A DNA stretch of 64,000 nt from Areca catechu (GCA_021397845.1 CM038038.1:71718748-71782747), one strand, 5' to 3'. Shown: positions 42,358 to 55,823, counted from the stretch's first letter. Numbers and translations: made by a program. Notes: generated by a model from the letters alone, not told the origin.

Positions 42358-45300
42358 TCAAGCAAAAGGATCAATGACTCCCAGTTCTCTTCTGATCATA
42401 CAAAATCTATCTTCATTCAATGGTTTTGTGAATATATCAGCCAATTGATAATCAGTACAAATAAATTCTAACAACACATTAGAGTTTTGAACGTGATCTC
42501 TTATGAAGTGATGTCTTATTTCAATATGTTTGCTTCTTGAATGTTGTACAGGATTTTTCGTTAAATTGATTGCACTAGTATTATCACATCTTATGGGTGT
42601 CTTAGTTAGTTTGATGCCAAAGTCCTCGAGTTATTGTTTGATCCATAGAATCTGAGCACAACAGCTTCCAGCTGCTTTATATTCGGCTTTCACCATAGAT
42701 AGAGCAACCGAATTCTGTTTCTTACTGCTCCATGAAATCAAATTAACTCCTAGGAATTGACAAGTTCCACTAGTACTTTTACGATCAAGTTTACACCCAG
42801 CAAAATCAGCATCAGAATATGCAATCAATTCATATGATGACTCTCTAGAGTATTAAAGACCAATTTCAATTGACCCAGATAAGTATCTAAATATACGTTT
42901 TACAGCTAAGAGATGTGATTCTTTTGGAGCAGACTGAAAACGTGCACACATACAAACACTAAACATTACATCTGATCTACTGACAGTTAGATATAGCAAT
43001 GAACCAATCATGCCTCTATATAATTTTTGGTCTACTGATTTACCACATTCATCATGGTCTAATTTACATGAAGAGCTCATAGGGGTACCTATTGGTTTGG
43101 TAGTCTCCATCCCAAACTTTTTCAATATTTCCCTTGTGTACTTGGCTTGGTTGATGGAGATCCCCTCTTTGGTTTGTTTAATTTGGAGTCCGAGGAAGAA
43201 GTTGAGTTCTCCCATCATGCTTATCTCGAACTCACTCTGCATTAACTTTGCAAATTATTGACAAAGACATTCGTTAGTAGCACCAAAAATAATATCATCT
43301 ACATAGATTTGTACTTCTAAGAGATCATCATTTTTCTTTTTCAAAAATAATGTATTATCTACATTACCTCTAGAAAAATCATTCTTCATCAAAAATGAAC
43401 TTAATCTATCATACCAAGCTCTAGGAGCTTGCTTTAAACCATACAATGCTTTATGCAATTTAAAAACATGGTTAGGAAATTCATGATTTTCAAAACCAGG
43501 TGGTTGTTCAACTTAAACTTCCTCTTCAATAAATCCATTTAAAAAAGCACTTTTAACATCTATTTGAAATAACTTGAAATCCATAAAACAAGCAAAAGCA
43601 AGTAAAAGTCTAATTGCTTCTAGCCTAGCAATAGGAGCAAAGGTTTCATCAAAGTCAATCCCTTCTTCCTGGTTGTAGCCTTTAGCAACAAGTCTAGCTT
43701 TGTTTCTAATTACAATACCATGTTCATCAAGTTTATTTCTAAAAACCCATTTTGTGCCAATTACAGAAACATTAGGGGGTCTTTCAGTTAAAGTCCAAAC
43801 GTTATTTCTTTTAAATTGATTTAGTTCATCTTGCATAGCATTAATCCAATTATAATCTTTTTCAGCTTTTCAATTGACTTAGGCTCTATCTGAGATACAA
43901 AAGCTAAATAATCACAAACATTTCTAATAGAAGTGCGTGTACTTACTCCCTTTGATGGATCACCAATAATTAGCTCTTTGGGGTGTCCATGTGCATACCT
44001 CCACTCTTTAGGTAAAGGTTTTGGTGAAGTTGCATTGATCTCTTGAGTTTGATCTTCATTTTCTTGATCATCATCTCCTTTGGGCTCATCTTCATTGATT
44101 GTCAATTATTCAAGCTTCTTTGTATCTGTTTCATCATCAATAGAATCTTCTTTTCTAGAAGATTTTTTGTTAGATTCATCAAACACTACATGAATTGATT
44201 CTTCAACCAGAAGAGTTCTTCTATTGAAGACCCTATATGCCTTGCTAGAAGTAGAGTATCCTAAGAAGATACCCTCATCTGACTTGGCATCAAATTTACT
44301 AATATTGTCTTTGCCATTGTTTAATATGAAACAGCGGCAACCAAATACACGAAAATACTTAAGATTTGGTTTTCGATTTTTCAAAGCTCATATGGTATTT
44401 TCTTCAAAATAGGTCGAATTAAAACATGATTTAAAATGTAACAGGAAGTATTAATGGCTTCTGCCCAAAAATATCTAGGTAAATCGTTTTCGCAAAGCAT
44501 TGTGTGTGCCATTTCTTCAAGTGTCCTGTTCTTTCTTTCTACCACCCTATTTTGTTGAGGTGTCCTAGGTGCAGAAAAATTATGACTAATGCCATTTTCA
44601 TTACAAAAAGCTTCAAAATCATGATTGTCAAATTCAGTTCCATGATCACTATGCAAAGAAACAATAGTGAGATCTTTTTCATTTGAAACCCTTTTATGAA
44701 ATTTAACAAAAGCTGAAAACGTTTCATCTTTATGAGCTAAAAACATTATCCAAGTAAATCGTGAGTAATCATCTACAATTACTAGCCCATATTTTTTACC
44801 TCCCAAACTAGTTGTTCTGGTTGGTCCAAAGAGGTCCATATGCAATAATTCAAGGGGTCTAGTAGTAGATACTACTCCTTTAGGTTTGAAAGTAGATTTA
44901 GTTTGTTTTCCAAATTGACATGCAGCACAAATCTTATCTTTTTCAAATGTGAGTTTTGGCAATTCTTTTACAAGATTCTTTTTGCTTAATTTTGAAATCA
45001 ACTGCATACTAGCATGCCCTAGCCTACGATGCTAAAGCCAACTAGTTTCACTTGCCTTGGCTTCCCTAGCCACTAGGCATTGACCACTTTCCATGGCTAG
45101 ATCATCAAGATCAACCATGTAAATGTTTCCATGCCTATGACCAGTGAACTTGATGCCATCGACATCAAGACTAGATACCATGCACAAAGATGATTCAAAA
45201 ATTACTTTAAAACCCTTATCACAAAATTGACTAATGCTGAAAAGATTATGCTTCAAGCCATCAACAAATAATACATTATCTACATAAGCATTAGGGGTGA

Positions 45301-45478
45301 TATGGATTTTACCAATTCCGACGATTTTGCCTTTTCCATTGTCACCAAAAGTAACGTTTCCACCATCAATAGCTGCTAGTGATGAGAATTGCTTCACATC
45401 CCCAGTCATGTGCCTTGAGCAACCACTATCCAGATACCACATTCTTCTTTTATTTTTGGTTGCAAGGCACACCTGCAA
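42358..45478 (-). pseudogene. pol of TE11 (protease remnant, integrase, RT, RNase H)
   Basis: Minus strand from 45478: WYLDSGCSRHMTGD (protease active site DSG) and LLSIS-type segment, integrase zinc domain (CAACQFGKQ), core with MDLFGPTRT, HSDHGTEF and RTPQQNRVVERKNRT (Asp, Asp, Glu), RT with GTKWVFRNKLDEHG, FDETFAPIARLEAIR, and IYVDDIIFG (catalytic), then FLGLQIKQ. RNase H shows AYSDADFAGCKLDRKSTSG, HIEIRHHFIRDHV and ADIFTKPL, ending TGA at 42358-42360. Frameshifts near 44390, 44105, 43830, 43500, 43250 and 42840 and a stop near 42630. Domain order IN before RT is copia. Confidence 0.92.
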
Positions 45479-45485
45479 AAATTAA

Positions 45486-47205
45486 TCAAGTTAAAACTTT
45501 AGGTACCCAAGTCATCTTGGGTCCTTTAGGGTTAGTCAAATTGGTTCCTTTTGGAACCCAAATCTTTTCAAAGATATTTAATTTTCTTCTATTACAAATA
45601 TATGATTTATGTCCTAACTTACCACATGCATAGCAGGTAATATTAGAAGATGCAGGTATGAAAAAGTTTTTGTAAAGTTTTTGCTGATTCTGTGGCTTAA
45701 ATCCAAGTCCAGCTTTGTTAAACACTGCATGTTGACTATTTAAAAGCATACTTTATTTTTCTGAACTATAAGTAAACTTTTCTACAAAAGGTTTTACTTT
45801 TTCTAACTCTTCTTTGTAATTCTTGTTTTGAAGCAATAGTTCTTTGTTTGTTTTTCAATTTTCTCATTAGTTTTAAGACTTCTATTATTTTTCAAAGAAT
45901 CATTTTCTTTTAAAAGATTGTCCTTATCATTTTTCAAGGTCTTTACATGTTCAGTTAATTTCTTGTTTTCTTGAATTAAATCTTCAATTTCAGTTGAAAA
46001 CTTTTCTGAATTTTTGGTAAGCTCAAGATTTAGCTTTCTTAATTTCTTATTTTTCAGTTTTAATTTTTCATATTCCATAACTAAATCATCAAAAGCATCA
46101 TGTAATTCATTGAAAGTAAATTCAATTTCAGGTTCAGAATTTACCTCATTATCTTCATTGGCCATGAAACACAGGTTGGCGACTACCTGCTGCTCTTCAT
46201 CACTACTGGAGTCCTCACTCTCACTCCAGGTAGCCATCATGGCTTTCTTTCTCAACATCCTTCAACTCTTTTTAAGCAAAGGGCAATCCATTTTATAATG
46301 TCCAGGCTTCTTGCACTCGAAGCAGATGGGTGGATCCCTTTCTTTTTCTTTCTCTTTATCTTTATTATGATCACCTTTTTGTGGCCTTTTCTTGTAAAAG
46401 CCCTTCTTTCTCATGAATCTTTTGAATTTTCTTATAATGAGGGCTGTCTCATCATCATCAGCTTCTTCTTCTGATTCATCACTTGACTCTTCCTTTGTAG
46501 TGGACTTGAAGGCTATGGCTTTCTTTTTCTTGTCATTGTCCACTGTCTTCTGCTTTAGTGAAAGCTCGTAAGTCATCAGTGATCCAAGAAGCTGCTCAAG
46601 AGGTAGAGTATTGACATCCTTGGCTTCTTCTATGGCTGTTACTTTCGCATCCCATGAAGCCGGAAGAGGCCTGAGAAGTTTGTTAACCAGTTCACCATTA
46701 GATATAATTTTTCCCAAACTCCTCATACCATTTACTATATTGGTAAATCTAGTATACATTTACTTATACTTTCAGTTGGTTCCATCCTGAACATCTCATA
46801 TGTATGAATGAGCATGTTCACCTTTGTGGTCTTCACTTGGTGTGTACCCTCATGGGTAAGCTCAAGTGTATCCCAAATTTCTTTGGCGAAAATATAATTT
46901 GATATTCTGTTAAATTCACTTGGGTCAAGTGTACAGAATAGCAAATTCATCGCCTTAGCATTTAACTCAGCTTGTTTGATGTCATTGTCATCCCAATCTT
47001 CTTCAGATTTTGAGGTGATAATGCCATCAACCAAGTGAGTGGGCTGATGAGGCCCTTTAGTAATTACTCTCCATATATTATAATCTACAGCTTGTAAGTA
47101 AAAGCGCATACGAGTTTTCCAGTAAGTGTAGTTTGTGCCATTAAAGAAAGGAGGGCGATTTGATGCTTGACCTTCAACTACACCCATTCCAATTAGGGTG
47201 GCCAT
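45486..47205 (-). pseudogene. gag of TE11
   Basis: The start (GQASNRPPFFNGTNYTYWKTRM) is the copia gag UBN2-type domain. A frameshift near 46745 links to the segment with RPLPASWDAKVTAIEEAKD, then a CCHC zinc knuckle CFECKKPGHYKMDC (about 46300), an acidic stretch, a long predicted coiled coil (46140-45850: EYEKLKLKNKKLRKLNLELT) and a second zinc knuckle CYACGKLGHKSYIC near 45610. It ends WVPKVLT with TGA at 45486-45488, directly followed by TTAATTTTTGCAG. The unusually long coiled coil between two zinc knuckles is shared with TE10. Confidence 0.9.
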
Positions 47206-47248
47206 GATCTTTCACTCAAGATCGTTGGACCTACAAGAGAGTACCGGT

Positions 47249-47260
47249 GCTCTGATACCA
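47249..47260 (-). promoter_or_regulatory. primer binding site of TE11
   Basis: Minus strand TGGTATCAGAGC, two bases inside the 5' LTR. Confidence 0.9.
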
Positions 47261-47262
47261 CT

Positions 47263-48706
47263 TGTTGCCCAGATATGGTGCCCAAGAGAGGGGGTGAATT
47301 GGGTATTTTAAAAAATTAAAGCAATATATGTGCTATCAAGTTCAAAAGTGAAGAGTGATAGTGCTCAAGTAATTGTGCAATGGAAGCAATGAAAGATAGC
47401 AACAATTAAAGAGCTAAAGAAGAGTAAAGCAATGCAAACACACAAGAAGTATAGTGGTTCGGTGCACCTAGCACCTACATCCACTCCCCAAGCTCCACTC
47501 GGAAAATTCCATTATAATCTTTTCTAGATTACAGCCGACTTGTTTTCCAAGGATCACAAGTCAAAACCTTACACACTTGTTTTGGCTTCGGGCTTACAAG
47601 CAACCCTAGTTGGTTTTATCAATTGGCTCACCAACAAACCTCACTCACTTGTTTTGGCTTCGGGCTTACAAGCAACCCTAGTTGGTTTTATCAATTGGCT
47701 CACCAACAAACCTCACACTAGTTTCAAATTCCCTTGAAACTAGCCTAAGACAAAAAGAATATGAATATAATGAATAAATCAAGACAAACTCCTTTTGAGC
47801 AAAAAGTAATTCGATGTAGCTCTTGATGGAGACTCTTCAAGCCTTTCTCTTAGAATCTTGGACCTCACTAAATGCCAAACACTTGAAAGTTGGATTCCTC
47901 AAAGATGAAAAGCTTTTGGCTAAGGAATCTCTTGGTTTTCTCACTCTTTTTGGCTTGGAATTGATTGAAGGCTTTGTACTTTTACTCTATTCCTTTTCAC
48001 TTTGTCTCCTTGACTTTTTTGAAGTTAGGTGGAGGTTAAATACTTCATTCAAGCTGAAACAACTCCACAAGACCGTTAGAATCAAAAATATGGTTGTTTA
48101 TGGCCGTTAGAAATCAAATCAAAAGTTCAGAAAAACTAGCCGTTATACCATGAGTCGACCTCTAGATCAAGTGTCGACCTCATGAGTAGACCTCTAGTTT
48201 ATCTTAGGCAAAAATTTAGAAAATCATAGTTCTGCCCAGTTTGAATTCTCAGGCGATGAGTCGACCTCTGGTGTCGACCTCTGGAGAGGTGTCGACCTCT
48301 GGTGGTCGACCTCTGGAGTGTGCCACTGAAATTTTGCCGTGCCGGCCTAGCTGAACTTTTCTTTTCTTCATGAGTCGACCTCTGGTGGTCGACCTTTGGC
48401 AAGGTGTTGACCTCTGGTCTGAAATTTTCTGAAACTCTGGAGAGGTGCGTGCCATGCTTGAGTTTCTCTAAGCCTTTTGTTTTTTTGTCAATTGCTTCTT
48501 AATAATAAGGTCCAATATGAGAAATTTGATCTTGTTTAAGGTAGAAGAGCTCTTTCCCAAATCAAGCAAGCTTGGTTTCATCATTGTACTCTTGATACTC
48601 TTTTTGAATAACTTATGGCCTGAAACTTTATCTCGAAATGAAACATTAGTCCAAACATATACTCAACCTTTTGTTAATCATCAAAACTAAGGAGCCAAAG
48701 CCAACA
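47263..48706 (-). repeat. 5' LTR of TE11
   Basis: Same ends as the 3' LTR. It has the 72-bp double unit (47580-47720) and the GTCGACCTC cluster (48140-48420), with fewer motif copies than the other LTR. Confidence 0.92.
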
Positions 48707-48711
48707 ACCCC

Positions 48712-50486
48712 ATAAGTGATTTTGATGATAACCAAACATTGGAGCATGAATATTTATTTCTAACAACTCTTCAAGTGATTTACAAGTTTTTGTAGGATGA
48801 TTTATTTGTTCGAACTTCAACTCCTACATCTTTACTTCTTGTTTTTAGTTGTGTTGTAATCTGATTTTGTAAAGAAGAACCCAATAAAAAAGTTAAGAAA
48901 TATCATGAAAAGGGTTACTTCTATGTATGCCATGCCTTAAATTTATTTTGAGTTGGTTTGTATCAAATGTATAAGAGTGTTGGTGAGAATCTTCTTGAAG
49001 TTTAATTGTAAAAATCTTGAAGAAGTCACTCGAGCCGACCCAACCTCAAAAGATCCGACTCCATCTCATGGCACGTAATAAGGATTCTGGCACGCAGCTA
49101 TCCGAGTCGACTCAAAGGAATCCAAGCCGACTCTAGTGAATCTGAGTTGACTGGAATAAGTCCAAGCCGACTCTTCCAGAGTCCAGTTTTGAAGTGTTTT
49201 GAGAACAAGCCAAGTAAACTGACCCGAATCACAACGAGTCGACTCTACCAGACCAAAATTTGAAGACTTGATGAAGCGAGCCGACCCAAGCTACAACGAG
49301 CCGACTCCTCAAAAGTAAAGATTTCCAATTTTGAGAAGAAGAATCGACCCAAATTCAAGCGAGCCGACCCCTCGAGTTCAATGTGTTCAACGATAGAAGT
49401 TCGAGCCGACCCAAGCTATCAAGAGCCGACTCATCTAGAGTGAAGTTTTGCACTCTGAGATAAAGAGCCAACTGCACTGAAGAATTGGCGACTCTACCTA
49501 TCGACTCGAAAGATCCGAGCTAACTCGAAGAATCCGAGCTGACTCGAATATCATTTCTAGGTACTTAACGGCTAGTTCCAGAATTTTTTTTTGAATGCCA
49601 AAAGGTGCTCCAACGGTCATACATCACATCCCAATGGTCTACAATATCTCAAACTGCCTTGAAGTGATGGAAGACCTTATATTTGAGGAATTTTGAACTT
49701 TATTGATATAGAGAAAAAGAAAAGTAAGAAAGTTCCAAAAAGTTTTAAGGGTTTATTGAATATCCAACCAACCAAGCATGAGAGCATAAAGAGCATTCAA
49801 GTCAGCCTTCAAGTCTTCACCAACTCTGATATGAAGCTTGAAGCACTTTGGAAAGAAGCCACTGAAGTAATTAAAGCATATTGAAGCACATTCAAGTGGA
49901 CTTCTCTCAAGCTACATAGGTAACTATCTGACAACTAGAGTTTGTCATTAGTGTTGCATTTATTTCAATTCATTCTTGAATTGTTTGGTTTTTGGTTAGC
50001 CCGTATGAAAAACCAAATAGGTTCTTGGTGAGCCTTTGATAAAAACCAAGGATTAGGTTCTTGGTGATCCTGGAAAAACCAAGTTGGGTTTTTTTGGTGA
50101 TCCTATTTAAAATCAAATGGTGTTGGGTTTCTTTGGTGATCCTGTTTAAAACCAAAGGGTGTTGGATTTTCTTTGGTGATCCCGTTAAAACCAAAGTATA
50201 GAGGTTTTGGATTGTGATCCTGTAAAACAATCATACTATATTCGGGTATGAATATAGTGGAAATTCTAAGTGGTATCTTGGGTATTGGACGTAGGAGCTG
50301 GGTTGCTCCAAATCATTATAAACTTTTATGTGTTTGTGTTGTGATTCTTTGATGATCTTTAGCTTCTGCAAGTTATTATTTTGCCACAGCACCTAACACT
50401 TTAAAAGAGATTTTTAAGTACACATTATCTACTTAAATTTTTAAATTCCCAATTCACCCCTCTCTTGGATGGCTACTTGGGCAACA
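48712..50486 (+). repeat. 5' LTR of TE10 (main part)
   Basis: Continues from TGTTGACCCC at 37624-37633. GAGCCGAC/GAGTCGAC-type motifs fill 49030-49545. 49980-50215 holds degenerate repeats of about 38-40 bp of the form TTTGGTGATCC...AAAACCAAA, each with inverted ends. It ends TTGGGCAACA at 50486. About 1.78 kb in total; visibly diverged from the 3' LTR. Confidence 0.9.
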
Positions 50487-50488
50487 AC

Positions 50489-50500
50489 TGGTATCAGAGA
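50489..50500 (+). promoter_or_regulatory. primer binding site of TE10
   Basis: TGGTATCAGAGA, two bases after the LTR; the last base differs from the standard initiator tRNA-Met site. Confidence 0.85.
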
Positions 50501-50531
50501 AGTGTCTCTGAATACATAAGAGTAAAGATTG

Positions 50532-52409
50532 ATGGCTCATCCAATGAGTACGTCTTTGGCTAAAGGTCAATCAACCAATATAACTCCACTCTTCATTGGC
50601 ACAAATTATGCATATTGGAAAGCTAGAATGAAAATTTATATTCAAGCAATTGATTTTCAGTTGTGGAAGGTCATTCTAAAGGGTCCTTATATCCCCATGA
50701 TTAAAATTGATGGAGTGGACGTTCCAAAACCTGAAGAGGATTAGGACGAAAATGATATGAAAATGGGTGAGTTAAATGCCAAAGTAATGAACTTGCTATA
50801 TTGTGCTTTGGATAGTAATGAGTTTAATCAAATTTCCATTTGCTCCTCTGCAAAGAAAATTTGGGATAAACTTGAGATAACCCACGAAGGAACTTCTCAA
50901 GTGAAGTCTTCAAAAATTAATTTTCTTGTGCATAATTATGAATTAATCAAAATAAAACCTAATGAAACAATCTCTGTTATGTTTTCATATTTCACTGATA
51001 TTATTAATGGCTTAAAAAGTCTTGGCAGGGTATATTCTAATACAGACCTTGTATAGAAGATCTTGAGATCTCTTTCGGACAAGTGGGATCCAAAAGTGAC
51101 CGCCATTCAGGAAGTAAAAGATTTGAATACCTTACTACTGGATGAACTACTAGGATCTCTCATCACACATGAACTGACCATGCAGCACTAAATTGAGGAT
51201 GATCAAAAGAAGAAGATATCTATTGCCTTCAAAGCTGCTATGGATTCGATAAAAGATGATGAATCGGAAGAAGAATGCTCCTTTATTGAAAGCGACATGG
51301 AAGATGAAGATGTTGCCATGGTTGTTAGGAGATTCAAGAAGTTCTTGGGAAGACGAAAAGAAAGAAACTATAGAAAAGTTCACAAGAACAAAAAATTCAG
51401 CAAAGAAAGGGACAAGGAAAAAGAAAAATAAAAAGAACTACCCATCTACTATGAATGCAAAAAATCAGGGCACATTTGACCTAATTATCCATTGCTGAAA
51501 AAGGGATTCAAGAAAAAGAAAAAGTGAGCTATGGTAGTGACATGGAGCGACAGCAAAGCATCCACATCAACTGAAGAAGAAGAGACCACAAAAACAGCGA
51601 ATTTATGTCTAATGGGTCTTGAGAATGAGGTATCATCCCCTGAGCTTCAAACTGAATTTACTTATGATGAATTGAATTATGCATTTCATGATTTGCTTAT
51701 TGAATTCAAGAAAGTAGGGGTTAAAATTAAATCCTTGAATAAACCAAATTATTTATTACTAAAAGACAATGATGAAATTTCTGAAAAGAATGACATTTTG
51801 CAAAAAGAACTGAATGTCTTGTCTGATAATGTTATTGCTCTGAAAAGTAAAAAGAATGTTTTAAATGAGGCAAACAAAGTTTTAGTTACCGAAAACATTA
51901 ATTTGAAGAAGGAGGTAGAAAAGCTTAAGCTTTTAGTAGAAAAACTTACTTTGAGTTCCAATAAGCTTGAGCTAATTCTAAAAAAACAAAGAGATTCAAA
52001 AAGCAAAGCTAGAATTGGATTTAATGCTTTAAATGCTAAAGGAATTTCAGTAACAAAATTTGTATCTTTAAAAGCTTCAGCTTCAAAAACAAAATTTCAA
52101 AAAGCTTTTCCATCAAATTTTGTTTCAAATGGCTTGAAGTATGTTCCTAAAAATTCTGCTAAAAAATCATTCAAACCAAACATTTCTATTTCTGCATCTC
52201 TTAAAGCTTCAAAGCATGCATCGTTCAAATATTTTAAAACTGTTTGCTATGCATGTCATAGATTTGGGCATATATCTCATCAATACAATTTCTTGAAATA
52301 TTCTAAAAATGATGCATTGAAATATAGAACTATTTGGGTTCCAAAAGGAACCAATTTTGCTAACCTTAAAGGACCCAAGTTAGCTTGGGTACCTAAAATC
52401 ACTCTTTGA
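50532..52409 (+). pseudogene. gag of TE10
   Basis: From ATG 50532 the whole 1.88 kb stays in one reading frame, broken only by stop codons (about 50742, 51054, 51189, 51429, 51477, 51525), with no net frameshift. It has the copia gag start (PLFIGTNYAYWKARMKIYIQ), an acidic segment, a first zinc knuckle that is damaged (YECKKSGHI then stop and NYPLL), a long coiled coil (51690-52000) and a second knuckle CYACHRFGHISHQYN that lacks its last Cys. It ends WVPKITL with TGA 52407-52409, followed at once by TTATTTTGCAG. Confidence 0.9.
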
Positions 52410-55400
52410 TTATTTTGCAGGATTATCTTGCAGCCCACAAATTAAAAAAAAGATGGTATCTTGATAGCGGCTGTTCAAGGCATATGACGGGTGACAAGGA
52501 TCAGTTCATCACCCTACAAATGAAAGGAGGATTGGTTACTTTCAGTGATAATGGCAAGAAAAAAATAACCGGAATCAATAAGATCAAAATAACCCCCTGT
52601 TCTTTTATTGAAGATGTGCTGCTAGTAGATAAATTAAAGTATAATTTACTAAGTATTAGTCAACTTTGTGATAAAGGCTTCAAGGTTATCTTTGAATCAT
52701 CTATGTATATAGTAACTAACTATCTTGACTCTAGCAACAAATTCATTGGTCATAGACTGGGAAACATCTATGTGGTAGATCTAAATGATCTAGCCATGAC
52801 TAGTAGTTCTAGCCTAGTAGCAATGAATGCTAAGATCAAGGAGTCAGGTTTACTTTGGCATAGATGATTAGGTCATACTAGCATGCATACAATTGCCAAA
52901 TTAATTTCTAAGAATCTAGTTAGAGGTTTGCCACATTTTAAAGTTGATCTTGATTATGTATGTGATGCTATCAATTAGGCAAACAAACTAGAGAGAGTTT
53001 TAAATCAAAAAATGTAATTTCAACTACTAGACCCCTTGAGCTACTTCACATGAACTTATTTTGACCAACTAGGACCACAAGCCTAGAAGGTATGAAATAT
53101 GGCCTTGTGATTGTAGATGACTTTTCTAGATTCACATGGATATTATTTATTACACATAAAGATGAAACCTTTGATGTATTTCAAAAATTTCATAAGAAGG
53201 TTTCAAATAAGAAAAATCTTTCAGTTATTTCTATAAGAAGTGATCACTGAACTGAATTTCAAAATCAATTTTTTTGATGAATATTGCACTGAGCACAGCA
53301 TTGATCACAACTTCTCCGCTCCTAGAAAACCACAACAAAATGGTTTGTAGAGAGAAAGAATAGGACTTTGGAAGAAATGGCCCGAACCATGTTGTGTGAA
53401 GGTAATCTTCCAAGGTACTTTTGGGCAGAAGCTGTAAATACTGCCTGTTATATTTTAAACCGAGTTTTAATATGCCCAATTTCAAAGAAAACCCCTATGA
53501 ACTTTGGAATGGAAGAAAACCAAATATTAACTACTTTCATGTTTTTGGGTGTAAATGCTTTGTATTGAATAATGGTAAAGATAACCTAGAAAAATTTGAT
53601 GCAAAATATGATGAATCTATAATCCTTGGTTATTCACTACATAGCAAAGCATATAAAGTATTTAATAAAAGGACTCTTACTGTAGAAGAGTCAATTCATG
53701 TTCTCTTTGATGAAGCTAACACCTCACAATATAGAAAAGATGAGTACATAGATAACGATGCAGGTACACTACAAAAGGAAATGGAAGATCTAAGCTTACA
53801 AGACAAGCCAACACAAGATAAAAATGAAGTGGTAAGTAAGGATCATACTGATTTACCAAAAGAGTAGAGGTACATAACTTCACATCCTAAAGTTTTAATT
53901 ATTGGTAATCCTTCTCATGGTGTTAGGACTATGGCTACACATAGAGATGCACATGACTACCTAGCCTTTGTCTCATAAATTGAATCGCATAGTTTAGAAG
54001 AAGCTGAATGTGATCCAAACTAGATGATGGCTATGCATGATGAATTAAACCAGTTTGAAAGAAATAATGTTTGGACTCTAATTAATAGACCTCTAGACCA
54101 TCCCATCATAGGAACCAAATGGGTCTATAGGAACAAACTAGATGAGAATGGTAATGTTATGAAAAATAAAGCAAGGTTAGTAGCTAAAGGATACAACCAA
54201 GAAAAAGGAATAGATTTTGATGAAACTTATGCTTCTGTAGCAAGACTTGAGGCCATTAGATTACTTCTTGCATTTGCTTGCTACATGAATTTTAAACTAT
54301 TCCAATTGGATGTCAAAAGTGATTTTCTTAATGGATTTATTTTTGAACAAGTTTTTGTAGAATAGCTACTAGGTTTTGAAAATCATGATTTTTAAATCAT
54401 GTGTTTAAACTAAATAAAGCTTTATATAGTTTGAAACAAGCACTTAGGGCCTGGTATGATAGACAAAGCAAATTTTTACTTGAAAATAGTTTCGAAAGAG
54501 AAAATGTTGACAAAACTCTTTTCATTAAAAACAAAAGGAATGACATGTTAGTTGTACAAATTTACGTTGATGATATTATTTTTGGTGCAACTAATGAAAA
54601 TCTTTATGAAGAATTTGTTGAGTTGATGCAAGGTGAGTTTGAAATGAGCCTTATGGGTGAACTCAACTACTTCCTTGGATTACAAGTCAAACAAATGAAG
54701 GAAGGAATCTTTATAAGCCAAGCCAAATACATCAAATAAATAATCAAGAAGTTTGGCATGGAAAGAAGTAAAGAAGCTAGCACACCCATGAGCCCTACCT
54801 GCAGGCTAGGCAAAGATGAAAATAGATCTAATGTTGATCAAAAGCTATATAGAGGTATGATCGGATCCTTATTATATTTGATTGCTAGTAGACCGGATAT
54901 CTTGTACAGTGTATGTGTTTGTTCTAGATTTCAATGTAATACTAAAGATACACATATGCTTGCTGTTAAAAGAATTATTTAGTATCTAAAAGGTACAAGT
55001 AATTTAGGTCTTTATTATTCTAAAGAATCATCTTTAAATTTAATTTGTTTTTCGGATGCTGACTATGCTGGATGCAAAATTGATAGAAAGAGCACTAGTG
55101 GAACATACCAATTTCTAGGATTGAATTTAATTTCATGGCACTGTAAGAAGCAAAGTTCTATAGCATTATCCATTGTTGAGGCAGAGTATGTTGTTGCTGG
55201 CAGTCGTTGTGCTTAAGTGGTTTGGATTAAATAATGGCTAGAAGATTTTGGTACTACACAGTCTAAAATTTCAATCAAATGTGATAACACAAGTGCTATT
55301 AATTTGACTAAAAATCCTGTTTAGCATTCAAGAACTAAGCACATTGAAATTAGGCACCATTTTATAAGAGATCATGTTTTGAATGGTAACATTGAACTAG

Positions 55401-55507
55401 ATTTTGTGCCAACTAAAAACCAACTTGCTGACATTTTTACTAAACCTTTAAATTTTGATAGATTTGCAATGATTAGATGTAAATTAGGTTTGTGTAACCT
55501 ACTTTAG
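52406..55507 (+). pseudogene. pol of TE10 (protease, integrase, RT, RNase H)
   Basis: Opens with LQDYLAAHKLKKRWYLDSGC (protease DSG). The integrase (52860-53450) is badly broken, with NFSAPRKPQQNG recognisable. Then YFWAEAVNTACYILNR, RT with GTKWVYRNKLDENG, FDETYASVARLEAIR and IYVDDIIFGATNE (catalytic), FLGLQVKQMKEGI, and RNase H (CFSDADYAGCKIDRKSTSG, RHHFIRDHV, ADIFTKPL), ending TAG 55505-55507. Several stops and at least three frame changes. Frame of pol relative to gag differs from TE11. Confidence 0.9.
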
Positions 55508-55823
55508 AAACCTCAACCTATTTTCCATCAACCTTAAGAAAATATCATCTAAACATCCTCCTTCTCCATTTAAATTCTTAATTGTTCTCCTTGTGATTTT
55601 TTTTTATTATTCACTTAATGTTTTGTGCTCCCTCTACTCGAGCCAACTCGAGCAGAATTCACCTTGAGCGAGCCAGCTCGAATATCAGGCTGTCTCTTTT
55701 TAGTTCGAGCCGTAGGTTTTTCATTTACTTTTCTATCTTTGACTCTACACTCTTTCCCTCCGAGGAACCTTTCCAAAAACTTCATCCTTCCAAAACTCCT
55801 TTGGATCTTAGTGTGCTTGTGGG
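55508..55823 (+). other. spacer between pol and third gene of TE10
   Basis: Contains CTCGAGCCAACTCGAGCAG and GAGCGAGCCAGCTCGAATATC at 55636-55686, the same motif type as in this element's LTR. No gene. Confidence 0.6.

Larger units (their letters stand above)
37634..48706 (-). mobile_element. TE11: long Ty1/copia element (SIRE/Maximus-like), minus strand, TSD ACCCC
   Basis: LTRs at 37634-39094 (3') and 47263-48706 (5') flank gag, pol and a third gene, all on the minus strand. Target duplications ACCCC lie at 37629-37633 and 48707-48711. It sits 10 bases inside the 5' LTR of TE10, so it is younger than TE10. Length 11.07 kb. Domain order PR-IN-RT-RH defines copia; the extra 3' gene and the long gag with a coiled coil fit the SIRE/Maximus type. 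Confidence 0.93.
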
